Assembly (NCBI GenBank): GCA_026770025.1
Contig: JAMXDE010000014.1
Coordinates: forward strand, 992,001 to 1,056,000
Length of the DNA stretch: 64,000 nucleotides
DNA from: Craspedostauros australis
Taxonomy: Eukaryota; Bacillariophyta; Bacillariophyceae; Mastogloiales; Achnanthaceae
Direction of reading: 5' to 3'
The notes below the pieces were generated by a model that saw only the letters and a program-made list of their open reading frames with translations, was not told the DNA's origin and did no database searches. The translations under genes and the position numbers were made by a program. Of this stretch, positions 61,910 through 64,000 are shown piece after piece (position 1 is the stretch's first letter; every line of letters starts with the position of its first letter).

Positions 61910-64000
61910 ATGAAACGGGTGACGATATCCCCTTCTCCGTCATCGGTTCTGCATCGACTGCGCAATGGGCGGAGGCAGCAACCAAATGCACAGAGAAGGA
62001 TCGCAACCGCAAGGATCTCCCATCACGCAAGATCAATTACTTGCAGCCAGATCATCCATGTTGCAGCATTACGCCAAGCACGATCACAACATCAGCAACA
62101 CTTGTTCCCATTGCGAAATGGACTCCAATTCGCGTCTACTGCAGGTCTGTCACCTCAATTGCTGAGCTCGGCAGCGGGTGGTGGTGATGATGATGATGAT
62201 GATGATGCCCATGCTGGCGGAAGTCGATGCCAGAGCAACGTGCAAACGAATCGACCGCTCCATAAGCGCAACAACATTAACAACATTAACAACAACAATG
62301 GCCACAATGGCTACAGCAAGTACACTCACTTTCAACGATATCATCATCATCAGCAGCAGCAGCAGCAGCAAAGGTTTGGGAGCGATTCGATCTTTGGGAA
62401 TCTCGGACGGCGCGCTCATCAGTTTCAAGAGCAAGGGCAGCATCAGGATCGTCACGGAAAGCAGCCTGTCCCACGCTTTCTGCTGCAAAAGACGCTGTAC
62501 GAGAAGGAAATCTGGCTAAGGGATACCTTGCGGAATGACCCTGCTCCCATCACGGCAGCCATACTGCAGCATGTTCTCGAGGCGCTGCGCGACGCAGTGA
62601 AGGATGATCCTGCAGCACCACGCCGTGCGGAGCGATGGCTGTTGCACTGCAGGGATGCTGGGGTCAAGCCGACGACAGCCTGCTACAAGGCCATCGTGGA
62701 GGCGTGGGCCTGGTCGAATCAGGAGCAGGCCATGGTACTTGTCAATCGGGCAGAACGGTGGCTGACCGAGTGTATCAACCAAGCAGCCATGGCGAGGGAA
62801 TTGAACGAGGACAGCGACAGCGACAGCGCAAACGAACAAGGCGAGGGGCACGGGAAGCTTCATGCCGACGGTGCAGATCCGGAGATGCAGCCAACGCTCG
62901 AACTGTACAACGCATTCCTTGAGGCCTGCACGAAAGGACGCGGAGGTGGTCGCAGTCGGAGCAACCAAAACATGGTGCTGAAGCATGCGACGAAAGCAGA
63001 GGCCGTGCTGCGCCGATTGATCGTTTTGCAGAAGGAAGATCCCAACTACGCAAACGTCATCCCGACTACAGAGACCTTCAACTTGGTCATTCGGGGCTGG
63101 ACTCGTTGCAAGCGATACCCGGCCGTCGCGGAACGGGTCTCCAACCTCGTGGCCCTCATGGAAGACCGGCACCGGGCAGATCCATTGAATTCGTCCGTCA
63201 GACCCAATACAAGGACGTACGCCATGGCCATGGATGCTCTCATCGGCGTGGCAAAGCAGAAAGCGCACGGATCTCAGCAACTCAACGATGGCTTCAATCC
63301 AGATCCCACCGCAAACGGCTTGGACGAGATACGACAAGCCCGTGCCATCCTCGATCGTCTGCACAAGTTGGAGGAGGCCGGTGACCCCGACGTTGCGTCA
63401 AACACAGTGGCGTACAACACCTTGCTCAGCGGTTGGGCGGCGTTGGCGGCGTTCCACCACAACGCTCCATTCGAGGCAGAGAAAGTGTTGCGGTCCATGA
63501 TTGCGCTCAAGGATGCCGGCAACGACATGGCCAAGCCCGACAGCATCTCGTACGAGAAGGTCATGCTGGCATGGTCCAATGCCGCCCATGACAACTCCGG
63601 GCAGAGGGCCCTGTGGTGGCTCAAGAAGCAGTGGAACTCCTCCGAATTGGAATCGGATCTGGCCCTGCTTCCATCGAATCGAACCTACAACACCGTCATC
63701 AAGGCCCTGCTGCGGACGGATGGCGCTCAGGCAGCAGAAGATCTACTCCTTCACCTCGGCGAACGGTTCAGCCGGGAGAAAGATGCATCGCTCTGCCCCA
63801 ACTCCGAATCCTTCGCCCTTGTCATCCAGGGATGGGTGGGTCGCGCAGAACGTCACCCGGATGCGGCGGTGCGGTTGGATGCTTTGAAACGCGCATCGGA
63901 GTGGCTGAAGAGCGTGCGAAAGGTCGAAGAAGAGAGATGTGTGACGACCGCACCTGAGTCGTATCTCATCCTCCTGCGGGCAGCTCGCCAATCCGCCCGG
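61910..64000 (+). CDS. Pentatricopeptide-repeat (PPR) protein, 3' end outside window
   Basis: The frame is open from the ATG at 61910 (ACACCATGA) to the window end, 697 codons with no stop. The N-terminus is rich in Arg/Ser/His and lacks acids (MKRVTISPSPSSVLHRLRNG), a mitochondrial-type presequence. A low-complexity D, N, H and Q region follows (about residues 85-150). From about residue 185 there are helical repeats of PPR type: TACYKAIVEAWAWSN, TLELYNAFLEACTKG, TETFNLVIRGWTRCK, TRTYAMAMDALIG, NTVAYNTLLSGWAAL, DSISYEKVMLAWSNA, NRTYNTVIKALLR and SESFALVIQGWVG. PPR proteins bind organellar RNA to direct its processing, stability or translation. Long acidic or Gly-rich inserts between repeats are typical of diatom versions. 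The target RNA is unknown. Confidence 0.85.
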   Translation, partial: MKRVTISPSPSSVLHRLRNGRRQQPNAQRRIATARISHHARSITCSQIIHVAALRQARSQHQQHLFPLRNGLQFASTAGLSPQLLSSAAGGGDDDDDDDAHAGGSRCQSNVQTNRPLHKRNNINNINNNNGHNGYSKYTHFQRYHHHQQQQQQQRFGSDSIFGNLGRRAHQFQEQGQHQDRHGKQPVPRFLLQKTLYEKEIWLRDTLRNDPAPITAAILQHVLEALRDAVKDDPAAPRRAERWLLHCRDAGVKPTTACYKAIVEAWAWSNQEQAMVLVNRAERWLTECINQAAMARELNEDSDSDSANEQGEGHGKLHADGADPEMQPTLELYNAFLEACTKGRGGGRSRSNQNMVLKHATKAEAVLRRLIVLQKEDPNYANVIPTTETFNLVIRGWTRCKRYPAVAERVSNLVALMEDRHRADPLNSSVRPNTRTYAMAMDALIGVAKQKAHGSQQLNDGFNPDPTANGLDEIRQARAILDRLHKLEEAGDPDVASNTVAYNTLLSGWAALAAFHHNAPFEAEKVLRSMIALKDAGNDMAKPDSISYEKVMLAWSNAAHDNSGQRALWWLKKQWNSSELESDLALLPSNRTYNTVIKALLRTDGAQAAEDLLLHLGERFSREKDASLCPNSESFALVIQGWVGRAERHPDAAVRLDALKRASEWLKSVRKVEEERCVTTAPESYLILLRAARQSAR

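Noticed and set aside
1-64000. tRNA, rRNA, CRISPR, prokaryotic operons, riboswitches
   Set aside because: I looked for tRNA B-box words, rRNA-like blocks and regularly spaced palindromic repeats and saw none; the gene structure is eukaryotic.

Overview
The window is nuclear DNA from a photosynthetic eukaryote with secondary plastids, most likely a diatom. Three things point there. Genes are split by GT-AG introns. Several proteins carry a signal peptide ending in an ASAFAP-like plastid motif (the acyl carrier protein has AAAFAPAF; others have VEAYVP, VSFSY, HSFATV). The retrotransposon is a Ty1/copia-like element of the kind common in diatoms. The species cannot be named from the sequence. 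The twelve introns I could place are long for a diatom (about 240-490 nt) and, like the intergenic DNA, contain short tandem repeats.

Layout, left to right: a CaMK-type kinase (-) and a bZIP-like regulator (+), divergent; a plastid lycopene-cyclase-like flavoprotein (-) and a quinone oxidoreductase (+), divergent; a ferredoxin-dependent bilin reductase (+); a four-exon type II membrane SGNH-like protein (+); a mitochondrial-carrier-like protein (-); ADE2 (-), whose start codon is cut off by a 6.9 kb copia element with identical LTRs (26505-33407); a DnaJ protein (+); plastid acyl carrier protein (+); a plastid protein made of repeated Y-L-D-N-L-type motifs (-); a five-exon PDZ / triple zinc-ribbon / PDZ protein (+); a BAR-GRAM-VASt sterol-transfer-type protein (-); a KEA-type K+/H+ antiporter (-); a small basic protein (-); a WDR55/Jip5-like WD40 protein (+); a CYTH-domain protein (-); an XRCC4-like DNA-repair protein (+); lipoyl(octanoyl) transferase LipB (-); and a PPR protein (+) that runs off the right end.

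There are no operons; neighbouring genes are often divergent or convergent. Several products act in the plastid (ACP, bilin reductase, KEA, the flavoprotein, the repeat protein, DnaJ) and others probably in mitochondria (LipB, quinone reductase, carrier, PPR).

The most noteworthy items are the PDZ protein with three exon-encoded TFIIB-like zinc ribbons; the plastid repeat protein that looks like a multivalent linker and shares its first motif with the neighbouring flavoprotein; and the very recent copia insertion just after the ADE2 start codon, whose gag and pol are separated only by an in-frame UGA. All functions are read from motifs by eye; no database search was run.
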